From positions 1 through 12,047 of the forward strand of contig JAUYGA010000218.1 of NCBI GenBank assembly GCA_030690755.1: 12,047 nt of DNA, in the 5' to 3' direction. The first letter of the stretch is position 1; every line of letters starts with the position of its first letter. A program made the position numbers and the translations under genes. The notes below the pieces were generated by a model. It worked only from the letters and a program-made list of their open reading frames with translations, was not told the DNA's origin and ran no database searches. Source of the DNA: Nanobdellota archaeon (lineage in GTDB: Archaea; Nanobdellota; Nanobdellia; Woesearchaeales; JAUYGA01). Positions 6,013-12,047 of this stretch are shown here, piece after piece.

Positions 6013-6423
6013 ATGGCTGAGTGCATATTCTGTAAAATTGTCAAAGGCGAGATACCTTCTGCAAAAATCTATGAGGATGATGAGACTTATGCATTCCTCG
6101 ATATTGCGCCTGTGAATCCTGGCCATACTCTTGTCATACCAAAGCATCATACAGAAAAACTTGGTTCTCTTAGTGATAAACAGCTCGGCCATCTGATGCA
6201 TTCTGTTAACACAATCACAAAAGCTGTTGAAAAAGGAACTAAAGCTGACGCAACAAATGTAACGCTAAATAATGGAGAAGCTGCTGGACAGGTTGTGAAA
6301 CACGTACATTTTCACATAATCCCCAGATTTAAAGGCGATGGTCTAAAGCCCTGGCAGCATGGAAAATATGAAGAAGGGGAGATGAAAAAAGTCCAGGAGA
6401 AAATAGGGAAGTTTATCGCGTAA
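6013..6423 (+). CDS. HIT-family nucleotide hydrolase/transferase
   Basis: A 136-aa protein with CIFCKIVKGEIPSAKIYEDD at the N-terminus and the histidine triad HVHFHIIPRF (His97, His99, His101) near the end. This is the Hint branch of the HIT superfamily. These enzymes hydrolyse adenosine 5'-phosphoramidates, adenylated lysine or dinucleoside polyphosphates, using the triad's middle histidine as nucleophile. The CxxC at residues 4-7 can bind zinc as in many prokaryotic members. GAGGTG (6002-6007) lies 5 nt before the ATG. The gene follows the ABC permease by 26 nt and could share its transcript. It is another nucleotide-acting enzyme near the house-cleaning cluster. Confidence 0.95.
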   Translation: MAECIFCKIVKGEIPSAKIYEDDETYAFLDIAPVNPGHTLVIPKHHTEKLGSLSDKQLGHLMHSVNTITKAVEKGTKADATNVTLNNGEAAGQVVKHVHFHIIPRFKGDGLKPWQHGKYEEGEMKKVQEKIGKFIA

Positions 6424-6433
6424 GTTAATTAGA

Positions 6434-6439
6434 TTTTTT
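6434..6439 (+). terminator. T-run terminator after the HIT gene
   Basis: Six T's lie 11 nt after the HIT stop codon, between convergent genes. A weak hairpin (ATTGT/ACAAT, 6442-6446 with 6453-6457) follows and touches the end of the opposite gene. Confidence 0.4.
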
Positions 6440-6456
6440 GTATTGTTAGTTTACAA

Positions 6457-7605
6457 TTATAATCTTACGCCGCTGTTTTTTGCTTTTTTGAACAATTCTT
6501 CTATTTCTTGTTTACTTATTGGTGGAGCAGGTCCAAAAGGCGGTTTTCTTAATTCATTCACAATTGCCTCTGCATTAAAGAATCGCCAGAGGGCATCTCT
6601 TCTTATTGCAGCTATCTTATTGGCCTGTCTATTAAGCAATTGCGCTAAATGAATACATGCGGTTGTTTCCCATTCTTCCATACTCATCAGCTTTTTTTGC
6701 TCTTCCTCATCCATGAAAATCTCTGAATTTAATTTTTCCAATGCCTCTTTTTCTTTTTTCAGCAATCCTCCCATAATCAGGGTTTCGGTTCCTGCATATA
6801 AAATTGAAAATTCGCTAATTAGTTTCTTTCTCACTGGCGCTGGAAGCTCTCCCTTGTTTGCATAAAGCTCTTTTTTTATTCTGTTCAAGACCTGCAACTG
6901 CTCTTTGTTAATATTAAGAATGGACTGTTCCAGTTTCTTACGGATGTTCATGCGGAAACTGAGCAATTTGATTTGTCTCATGCAGCGTTCTGCTACTTCA
7001 GAGTCTTTAACAATAACGTCATGAAGAATTATAGGTGTTGCTTGTTCATATAAGTATTTTAATGCAGTTTGCTCCTTTGCCAAAATTTTTTGCACTATTG
7101 CTCTTATTTTTTCACGAGGCTCGTTTCTTTCATTTAGTTTTGCTATGAGGGCCTGAATAAGCTTATTGCGCAGATCCATATCAAATTGGTTAACAGCATT
7201 TTTTGCTAAAAACGCCCGCTTTTTTTCATCTAAGAGAGTGGTCTGAAATGTATGGTAATCGTTGCTATTCACAATAAATGCTCTCTTTATGCTTGTTTCT
7301 TCATGGCGCTCTATCTTTAAATCCTGTTCTATGACCTTTATTTCTATGCGAATCAATCCAGAAAGAGCTTCACATCTTCTCGTGAATTTTTCTTTTTCCA
7401 ATGGAGAATTTAGTTTGGCCAACAACTCTCTTACTGCCAATATCTTTCTCTTAAATATCTGCGCCCCTTTTAGCTGTTCGTTTCTAAGGCTCTCTAAATC
7501 ATGGAGTTCATCTTTTAGCTCTCCTTTAAGCTTGCTATTGGCTTTCACCATATTTTCAATAGCTTTCTGCTCTTCCCTTATGAGAGTTTCTTCATCTGCG
7601 CTCAT
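6457..7605 (-). CDS. Coiled-coil-rich protein of unknown function
   Basis: I do not recognise this 382-aa protein. It is very rich in Glu, Lys, Leu, Arg and Ala, and most of it should form long alpha helices, with heptad-like runs such as EEQKAIENMVKANSKLKGEL near the N-terminus and LLKKEKEALEKLNSEIF later. It has no signal peptide, membrane segment or metal motif. The C-terminus is a short proline-rich linker (RKPPFGPAPPISKQ) and a last charged helix. I chose the start at 7605 (MSADEETL) rather than 7650, because a TTTATAAA box lies 23-30 bp upstream of it, within the longer version. That arrangement indicates a leaderless transcript and would leave the extra 15 residues untranslated. It is the last gene of a minus-strand block with two paralogous proteins and may work with them. 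Confidence 0.75.
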   Translation of the reverse strand: MSADEETLIREEQKAIENMVKANSKLKGELKDELHDLESLRNEQLKGAQIFKRKILAVRELLAKLNSPLEKEKFTRRCEALSGLIRIEIKVIEQDLKIERHEETSIKRAFIVNSNDYHTFQTTLLDEKKRAFLAKNAVNQFDMDLRNKLIQALIAKLNERNEPREKIRAIVQKILAKEQTALKYLYEQATPIILHDVIVKDSEVAERCMRQIKLLSFRMNIRKKLEQSILNINKEQLQVLNRIKKELYANKGELPAPVRKKLISEFSILYAGTETLIMGGLLKKEKEALEKLNSEIFMDEEEQKKLMSMEEWETTACIHLAQLLNRQANKIAAIRRDALWRFFNAEAIVNELRKPPFGPAPPISKQEIEELFKKAKNSGVRL

Positions 7606-7627
7606 GAATTTATTTAGATAGTAGAAG

Positions 7628-7635
7628 TTTATAAA
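7628..7635 (-). promoter_or_regulatory. TATA box for the coiled-coil gene
   Basis: TTTATAAA, preceded on the minus strand by CGTAAAG, lies 23-30 bp before ATG 7605. The spacing suggests leaderless transcription and supports the shorter start. Confidence 0.55.
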
Positions 7636-7664
7636 CTTTACGTCTCGCATGCGCTAGAAGATAA

Positions 7665-8276
7665 TCATTCCTTCAAAAGTTTTCTAAAACCAGAAACAAG
7701 TTTGTCTATGTCTTCGTGTTTTTGTTTGATTTCTCTTTTTAATCTTCGCTCTGCTGCCTTGTTGCGCATGCCTTCCATTTTATATTCTGAAACCTTCAAG
7801 TCCCTTATTGTCTTTTCTGTCAAAGCTTTTTGTCTTTCATAACTGTTATAGATTGTTGTTGTGTTGTATTCAAATTTGTCGGAAGCAAACAAAAGGTTCT
7901 TTACAAGCGCATATTGCTCTTCTCTGCCTGCAAATACTGTATCTTTTGAAAATGCGTAGGGGGTTATCATAAGTTGCACTAGGTTTAGATAGCCTTGCTT
8001 GTTTTCAGTCCTTGTTATGTTCTCAAGGGTTTTTACCAATATTTTTTCTGCATCTGTTTCAGAGATTCCTTTGTAACTTTTTGTGAAATCTAAAGAGTCT
8101 GCTATCTCTTCGAAAGTGTCTTTTTGTTTTTCAGTTAACGAAAGATATCCTTTGAATGCAGAAAATGTGAGGGACGCAACATTGATGCCTGCGGCTGCAG
8201 AAACAGCTTGCGCATTGATTGAATACGCTTTCAGCTCGGAGAGCGCATTGTCTGGAATATTTAGTTTATCTTCCAT
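7665..8276 (-). CDS. Small protein of unknown function, paralog A of a tandem pair
   Basis: A 203-aa soluble, mostly helical protein that I cannot assign to a family. It is clearly related to the next protein upstream on this strand. LTFSAFKGY (36-44), KQK (50-52), SLDFTK (61-66) and ILVKTLENI (79-87) match LTYTAFEAY, KQK, GLSFLK and ILTGSLENI in the partner at a constant offset of two residues, so the N-terminal halves align without gaps. The C-terminal 60 residues are a highly charged helix, rich in Lys, Arg and Glu, likely a coiled coil. It has no signal peptide, membrane segment or catalytic motif. GAGGG lies about 7 nt before the ATG. The gene stands between its paralog and the coiled-coil gene, all on one strand. 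Confidence 0.75.
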   Translation of the reverse strand: MEDKLNIPDNALSELKAYSINAQAVSAAAGINVASLTFSAFKGYLSLTEKQKDTFEEIADSLDFTKSYKGISETDAEKILVKTLENITRTENKQGYLNLVQLMITPYAFSKDTVFAGREEQYALVKNLLFASDKFEYNTTTIYNSYERQKALTEKTIRDLKVSEYKMEGMRNKAAERRLKREIKQKHEDIDKLVSGFRKLLKE

Positions 8277-8356
8277 TGATTTCCCTCAAGTGTGCATTTG
8301 ATTGATGATTGCGTAACGATATCGATGCAGGGCGGTATATTCTTTTTGGTTTACGT

Positions 8357-8986
8357 TTACAGGTCCATTGATCTGACTAGCTCTTCGAAATCTGCAAAAA
8401 TATCTTTTGAAAACTTTTCATAAGCTTCTCTTTGCCTGTTCATTTCGCTTTCTATGTTCTCTTTTCTGACGCCTTGTTCAGCAAGCTCTGCTTTTTTTGT
8501 TCCAACGTAAACTGCTTCAAGCATTACTTTTTCAACTCTAACTCTGTCTGAAAGCTGTTTCGGACTGACTTTTTCTGAAAGAATCGATTCTAATATCAGA
8601 TATTGGCTCTGAGAAATTAAGGAAATATCTTTCACACAATTGTTGCTTATTACTGGTATGTCTGCGAATGCAGTTAAGCTGGCTGCATCCTTTAATTGAG
8701 CTATGTATTCATTTGTATCTTTTGTGATAGCAATATTTTCTAAACTGCCTGTAAGTATTGTTTCATGGGTTTTATCAGACATAATGCCCATGTCTTTTAG
8801 AAATGAAAGGCCGCTGGAAAGTTCTTGGTATTCTGCTTTTTGTTTGCCATCCATTCTAGAATATGCTTCAAATGCAGTGTATGTAAGCGCAGAAGGTCTT
8901 ATTTCTAGGGCTTTTGCTATTTCAGTTCTAGCTTGTTCAAAGTTGAACAACGCGATATTATCCTCTAGCTTGTAACTAAAGTTCAT
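8357..8986 (-). CDS. Small protein of unknown function, paralog B of a tandem pair
   Basis: A 209-aa soluble helical protein of no family I recognise, related to the 203-aa protein encoded 80 nt downstream. Shared core motifs are LT[FY][ST]AFxxY, KQK, LxFxK and ILxxxLENI at matching spacing. As in the partner, the C-terminal third is a long charged helix (SEMNRQREAYEKFSKDIF). The middle parts differ a good deal, so the duplication is old or the proteins evolve fast. A run of G's just before the ATG may act as ribosome site. It is first in the minus-strand block, and its promoter probably lies in the shared divergent region with the SWIM-motif gene. Confidence 0.75.
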   Translation of the reverse strand: MNFSYKLEDNIALFNFEQARTEIAKALEIRPSALTYTAFEAYSRMDGKQKAEYQELSSGLSFLKDMGIMSDKTHETILTGSLENIAITKDTNEYIAQLKDAASLTAFADIPVISNNCVKDISLISQSQYLILESILSEKVSPKQLSDRVRVEKVMLEAVYVGTKKAELAEQGVRKENIESEMNRQREAYEKFSKDIFADFEELVRSMDL

Positions 8987-9201
8987 CAGTCCCCCAAAAA
9001 TACTTTATTGACTGTCTATTCCCCAAAAACGAGTCTAATACACCACTTATTAGGCATAAAACCTTTATAAATGTTTCTATTAAATTAATACGATATGTGG
9101 TAAATTGCATCACCACAATCATTGATATAGTTTCTGGCCATAATACAGGTATCATACTAAAAGTAAGAAATAATTCACTTAATGTGGATTTGGAGGGTAA
9201 A
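8987..9201. promoter_or_regulatory. Divergent control region between paralog B and the SWIM-motif gene
   Basis: This 215-bp gap has no gene I can support. CTTTATAAA (9063-9071) reads as a TATA-like box on both strands. On the minus strand it would give a leader of about 50 nt before paralog B. On the plus strand either it or TAAATTAATA (about 9080-9090) could drive the SWIM gene. Two inverted repeats are present: CTAATA-7 nt-TATTAG (9035-9053) and TGTGGT-10 nt-ACCACA (9096-9117). Both contain CACCAC. Confidence 0.4.
9192..9196 (+). promoter_or_regulatory. Shine-Dalgarno fixing the SWIM-motif gene start
   Basis: GGAGG lies 5 nt before ATG 9202 and selects it over the in-frame GTG at 9097, which has no ribosome site. 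Confidence 0.7.
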
Positions 9202-10149
9202 ATGGAAAAGTCTTTGTTCAAGCCGCTCACGCCGGCCCAGATAAAAAATGAGAAGAAAAAAAGCAATGCTGTTTTTCAATCACGACAAGAGCTTGCAAAA
9301 GTCATCTATCAGATGAAACCCTGGGAATATGTTGTTGTGCCATCTGACATCAGGATAATTCCAGAAGAATATCGCTGGTCTGAAAATTTCAAAAAGAAAG
9401 CAGATTACAAGAAACTGATAACTGTTCCAAGAGAAGAGGCGATGGAAAGAAGGCTTAGGCCGCAGGATAGTGTTGAAACAAAACTTTCAAGCTATGATGG
9501 GAAAGAACGCGGTTATGGTTGGGTTGGAAACAGAAATAACACTTTAAGATTAGTTCCGCTAGTTGTTGCTTATGATGGAATCGAGCTGCTGCTGAATGCC
9601 AAAGATGAAATAAAGGTTGACAGGTATGCTAGTAATGCAAGATTCTCTGTCCCAGCAAGAAAAACTGATAAAAACTATGAAGGAGATTTGTTGACAATTC
9701 CATTCGGCGATGTGAAAGATTATGAGCGCGCAAAAACAAAATACGCTGACTGGATAGACCTTGATTGGAGATGCTCCTGCGAAGACAATTCATTCATGGG
9801 GAACCTCAACACAAATAGAGTGATACCTGAGACAAGGGCTTGCGCGCATTCTGTCGCAGCTTACAAGAAACTAAAACAGCAGCAGGTCTCAAAAAGAAAT
9901 CCTGTGTCAATTGATCCGTTCGCATTTCCGAAAAAAGCTGCTCATGAACTAGTGCAAAAGATGAGAAACAATGTAATAAGGGTTTACCAAAACGGAAATG
10001 ATGCTGAGACAAAACGCAACTTGCTGATCGGAGAGCAAGAAGTCTTGCTTTCGATAGCAGCATCAGAACTTGGTTTCAAGAACCTTTATTTTTTCGACAA
10101 CAGCACAAGAGGAATAAGCTATTGCGAGGTTTATATTGGGCCGAAATGA
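9202..10149 (+). CDS. SWIM-type zinc-finger-like protein of unknown function
   Basis: A 315-aa soluble protein. Its one recognisable element is a CxC...CxH metal site: Cys191, Cys193, Cys214 and His216 (WRCSCEDNS ... RACAHSVAAYKKL). This matches the SWIM zinc finger, CxCx(n)CxH followed by a helix that continues from the histidine. SWIM domains bind DNA or proteins and occur in SWI2/SNF2 ATPases, transposases and recombination mediators. No ATPase or nuclease motif is seen here, so it may be an adaptor or DNA-binding protein. The first 40 residues are basic. A region near 95-170 is rich in beta-strand-like patterns (YGWVGNRNNTLRLVPLVVAY). It starts at ATG 9202, supported by GGAGG. It is transcribed away from the orphan paralog block and convergently with the Lrp gene, 12 nt apart. 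Its function is unknown. Confidence 0.8.
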   Translation: MEKSLFKPLTPAQIKNEKKKSNAVFQSRQELAKVIYQMKPWEYVVVPSDIRIIPEEYRWSENFKKKADYKKLITVPREEAMERRLRPQDSVETKLSSYDGKERGYGWVGNRNNTLRLVPLVVAYDGIELLLNAKDEIKVDRYASNARFSVPARKTDKNYEGDLLTIPFGDVKDYERAKTKYADWIDLDWRCSCEDNSFMGNLNTNRVIPETRACAHSVAAYKKLKQQQVSKRNPVSIDPFAFPKKAAHELVQKMRNNVIRVYQNGNDAETKRNLLIGEQEVLLSIAASELGFKNLYFFDNSTRGISYCEVYIGPK

Positions 10150-10154
10150 ATTGT

Positions 10155-10171
10155 TGTTCTTTTATTTTTTT
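10155..10171 (+). terminator. T-rich terminator after the SWIM-motif gene
   Basis: A T-rich run ending in seven T's follows the stop codon within 22 nt and overlaps the last codons of the convergent Lrp gene. Confidence 0.45.
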
Positions 10172-11271
10172 ACTTTTGATTTTTCAATCAGTTCTTCAAT
10201 GACTCCATCGCAAAGCTGAGTATAGTAATGCTGGTCAAAATGGATTACTGATTCATATGAATGGATGACATCGCTGAACTTTTCTTTCAGAGAGATAAGA
10301 AAATTTCTTAAGTCCTTGGGATTTGAGAAGAACATCATCAATGAAAGATCCCACATCCCAATCTGTTCCATCAGCGCATAAAATCTTTCGTCTGCATAGA
10401 TGTGATTAAGGAATTCTCTCATTCTGTTTTTTGAAATGCTTCTAAATTTTATCATAATTGTTGTATATTGGAAATCAAGCAGATGATAGTTTAATCGTAT
10501 CAGGAAGCTTTTTATTATTCCTGCAGCAATAAGTTTTTTAATCCGGTAATCCACAGAATGTCTTGAAAGGTTTAGCTTCTCTCCAAGGTCTGTTAGCGTA
10601 AGTCTAGAATCTTCGTGAATTAATTTCAATAACCAGATATCTTTTTCATCAATCTCGGCAGGAACTGCTTTTTTGCTTTTTAACTCCTTATCATATGGAA
10701 ATTTTATTCTATTGCGATATTCTTCCTCTGATTTCAGGCCTTTGATATAACGCTGGCTCTTATGAATGAAACTTTTGACAGTAACGACAGAATAATCGTT
10801 AAGATAGTCTTTGATTGGAGAGGTTATGCTGTCAAGAATTTCATCGTATTTATTCTGATTCAGTGTTTCGAACATCAGTATGAATTCCCATTTGCCGCCG
10901 GTTTCAATAACCCAATTAACATGCTTGTTGCTGAGAAAATCTTCGATGATGTTTTTCATCCTTTCTTGAGAAAGAGCATGGAACTGCAGATAGACGCAAT
11001 ATCTTTGTATGCCCAGAACTTTAGGGTCTATGAATGTAAATGCGTCTGTTATTATGTTCCTTTTCCTTAATCCATTGTAATGGTAGTTGATGACTTCAGC
11101 GCTGGTCTTAAGGTATTTAGCGATTTGCGACAGAGGCGTTCTGCTGTTCATCGTAAGGATGTTTATTATCTCGCGGTCCTTCTTGCTTAGCTCTGCATGA
11201 ACTTCTTTCTCAGGAGCGATGACTGCTGCAGGCATTCTTTCTTTTCTGAGTATTTGTTCTTTTTTTGTCAT
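10162..11271 (-). CDS. Lrp/AsnC-type transcription regulator with two tandem units
   Basis: A 369-aa regulator, about twice the length of a usual Lrp/AsnC protein (about 150 aa), built of two copies. The first winged helix is near residues 30-78 (SKKDREIINILTMNSRTPLS ... VINYHYNGLRKRNII). An effector/dimer-like alpha-beta region follows to about 170. A linker leads to a second winged helix near 207-256 (DEKDIWLLKLIHEDSRLTLT ... SVDYRIKKLIAAGII) and a second alpha-beta region near 258-345. Lrp proteins control amino acid metabolism and related genes by binding palindromic DNA, often with an amino acid as effector. Two units on one chain suggest a pseudo-dimer. The start at 11271 has a TATA box about 24-32 bp upstream and no ribosome site, so the transcript is probably leaderless. 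The gene is divergent from a radical SAM gene across a region with a palindrome. Confidence 0.88.
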   Translation of the reverse strand: MTKKEQILRKERMPAAVIAPEKEVHAELSKKDREIINILTMNSRTPLSQIAKYLKTSAEVINYHYNGLRKRNIITDAFTFIDPKVLGIQRYCVYLQFHALSQERMKNIIEDFLSNKHVNWVIETGGKWEFILMFETLNQNKYDEILDSITSPIKDYLNDYSVVTVKSFIHKSQRYIKGLKSEEEYRNRIKFPYDKELKSKKAVPAEIDEKDIWLLKLIHEDSRLTLTDLGEKLNLSRHSVDYRIKKLIAAGIIKSFLIRLNYHLLDFQYTTIMIKFRSISKNRMREFLNHIYADERFYALMEQIGMWDLSLMMFFSNPKDLRNFLISLKEKFSDVIHSYESVIHFDQHYYTQLCDGVIEELIEKSKVKK

Positions 11272-11294
11272 TTTGCTTGATAAACGGTTAATTT

Positions 11295-11303
11295 ATTTAA
11301 ATA
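11295..11303 (-). promoter_or_regulatory. TATA box for the Lrp gene
   Basis: TATTTAAAT on the minus strand lies 24-32 bp before ATG 11271, the spacing expected for a leaderless archaeal transcript. Confidence 0.55.
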
Positions 11304-11336
11304 TTTTGCTCATTTTTCAAGAAAATTAATAATAAA

Positions 11337-11346
11337 TTTTATATAA
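11337..11346 (+). promoter_or_regulatory. TATA box for the radical SAM gene
   Basis: TTTTATATAA lies 45-54 bp before ATG 11391, placing transcription start near 11370 and giving a leader of about 20 nt. Confidence 0.45.
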
Positions 11347-11347
11347 T

Positions 11348-11359
11348 ATCAAATTTGAT
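11348..11359. promoter_or_regulatory. Perfect 12-bp palindrome, candidate operator
   Basis: ATCAAATTTGAT is fully palindromic and directly abuts the TATA box of the radical SAM gene, between it and the likely transcription start. A protein bound here would block initiation. The adjacent Lrp-type regulator is the obvious candidate. A second near-palindrome, TTTTC-AA-GAAAA (11314-11325), lies between the two TATA boxes. Confidence 0.45.
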
Positions 11360-11390
11360 TTCTTTTAGTTGTTATTATATAGTGGTTAAA

Positions 11391-12047
11391 ATGAATAAAG
11401 AAGAATTGTTGAGATATGCAAAAAGTGAAGCTAATAGGCTGCTGGAAAATGTTGGCGAAGCATTAATGCCTTCTCCTGAAGCAATTGACGACGGCGCACA
11501 TGGTTTTGTTAATTATTATCCGCTTAAGATTCTGGCGCCAGTTGCCGGCTCTAAAGGCTTAGAGATAGCTGCTCAGTACAATGACGGAAGAACTATGGGT
11601 CTATACATACACACTCCTTTATGTTATTCAAAATGCACTTTTTGCTCCTATGTTAGCTTGCCGTATTCTCAGGAAATTGCTGACAGATATTTTGCAGCTT
11701 TGGAAAAAGAAATCATTATTGCAGGAAATTTATACAAACGAAATACTGTTAGCTCGGTTTATTTTGGAGGCGGCACTTCAACCATCTGGCCGGTAGAGCG
11801 TCTCGAAAAATTATTTACCCTGATTGATGAAAACTTTTATTTGCTTCGCCGCGGGAGCATTTGTTTCGAGGCAAACCCTAAGGTGTTTGCAGAATCAAAA
11901 AAAGCAAATGATAGAAAGTTTGAGAGACTTGCAGAGCTAGGGGTTGACAGAATAAGCATAGGAATACAATCTTTTAATCATGGATTACTGAAAAAGGTCG
12001 GCAGAGGATATTATCATAAAGAAGATATTTTGTCCTCTTTAGATCTC
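11391..12047 (+). CDS. Radical SAM enzyme of the HemN/HemW type (3' end outside window)
   Basis: The frame from ATG 11391 is open for 219 codons to the window edge, so the gene is 3'-truncated. The iron-sulfur/SAM motif CxxxCxxC is at Cys78, Cys82 and Cys85, within LYIHTPLCYSKCTFCSY. VYFGGGTST (123-131) is the GGE-like/GGGT loop. FEANP (159-163) and ISIGIQSFN (188-196) are typical of the coproporphyrinogen III oxidase-like subgroup (HemN, HemW and relatives). Members carry out SAM-dependent radical reactions on porphyrinogens, or act as heme chaperones or methyltransferases. About 70 residues precede the cluster motif, longer than in HemW and closer to HemN. The fourth cysteine of HemN (CxxxCxxCxC) is not there. 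True HemN function is therefore doubtful; the substrate cannot be named. It is divergent from the Lrp regulator. Confidence 0.9.
   Translation, partial: MNKEELLRYAKSEANRLLENVGEALMPSPEAIDDGAHGFVNYYPLKILAPVAGSKGLEIAAQYNDGRTMGLYIHTPLCYSKCTFCSYVSLPYSQEIADRYFAALEKEIIIAGNLYKRNTVSSVYFGGGTSTIWPVERLEKLFTLIDENFYLLRRGSICFEANPKVFAESKKANDRKFERLAELGVDRISIGIQSFNHGLLKKVGRGYYHKEDILSSLDL

Noticed and set aside
6443..6652. Plus-strand open frame over the 3' end of the coiled-coil gene
   Set aside because: It is antisense to a long open gene, with no ribosome site or promoter; its hydrophobic look comes from antisense Lys/Glu-rich codons.
9097..9201. GTG start at 9097 for the SWIM-motif protein
   Set aside because: There is no ribosome site before it, while GGAGG lies 5 nt before ATG 9202; the extra 35 residues come from the control region.
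11581..11796. 71-codon plus-strand open frame inside the radical SAM gene
   Set aside because: It lies in another frame within the radical SAM coding sequence, which has CxxxCxxC, GGGT and IGIQSF motifs.
1..12047. CRISPR arrays, insertion sequences, integrase genes or attachment sites
   Set aside because: I found no regularly spaced repeats, transposase or integrase motifs, or tRNA-flanking direct repeats that I could support by eye.

Overview
The window looks like a piece of an archaeal chromosome. The main evidence is a tRNA gene interrupted by two introns that both fold into archaeal bulge-helix-bulge splice sites. Supporting evidence is the two-unit Lrp/AsnC regulator, TATA boxes placed about 25 bp before several start codons, and T-run terminators without strong hairpins. 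The small, A+T-rich, tightly packed genes and the many short orphan proteins suggest a DPANN-type archaeon (Woesearchaeota/Pacearchaeota-like). That lineage call is inference, not proof.

Layout. (1) 1-1201: the 3' end of a gene cut by the window edge, with a winged-helix-like segment followed by a coiled coil. It overlaps a pRiA4b ORF-3-like gene that seems to start at a non-standard ATT codon. (2) 1265-1402: a tRNA gene, probably Ala(GGC), with a 26-nt intron at position 37/38 and a 40-nt intron in the T-loop at 59/60. (3) 1441-4232: a compact same-strand cluster of five small hydrolases: alpha/beta hydrolase, RdgB/HAM1-type XTP/dITP pyrophosphatase, HD phosphohydrolase, YfcE/MJ0936-type metallophosphoesterase and an all-alpha MazG/PRA-PH-like pyrophosphohydrolase. 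At least two of these are nucleotide 'house-cleaning' families. (4) 4266-5986: a two-gene ABC-2 exporter, ATPase then permease. (5) 6013-6423: a HIT-family nucleotide hydrolase or transferase.

(6) 6457-8986, minus strand: three proteins I do not recognise. Two of them (about 200 aa each) are clear tandem paralogs that align without gaps through their N-terminal halves; the third is a 382-aa coiled-coil-rich protein. (7) 9202-10149, plus strand and divergent from that block: a 315-aa protein with a SWIM-type CxC...CxH zinc-binding motif. (8) 10162-11271, minus strand: a 369-aa regulator with two Lrp/AsnC units in tandem. (9) 11391 to the window end: a divergent radical SAM gene of the HemN/HemW type, cut by the edge. 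The space between (8) and (9) holds a TATA box for each gene and a perfect 12-bp palindrome next to the radical SAM TATA box, so the regulator may control that gene, itself, or both.

The most notable items are the two-intron tRNA, the orphan paralog block facing a SWIM protein, the clustering of house-cleaning hydrolases, and the apparent ATT start with a perfectly placed AAGGAGG.
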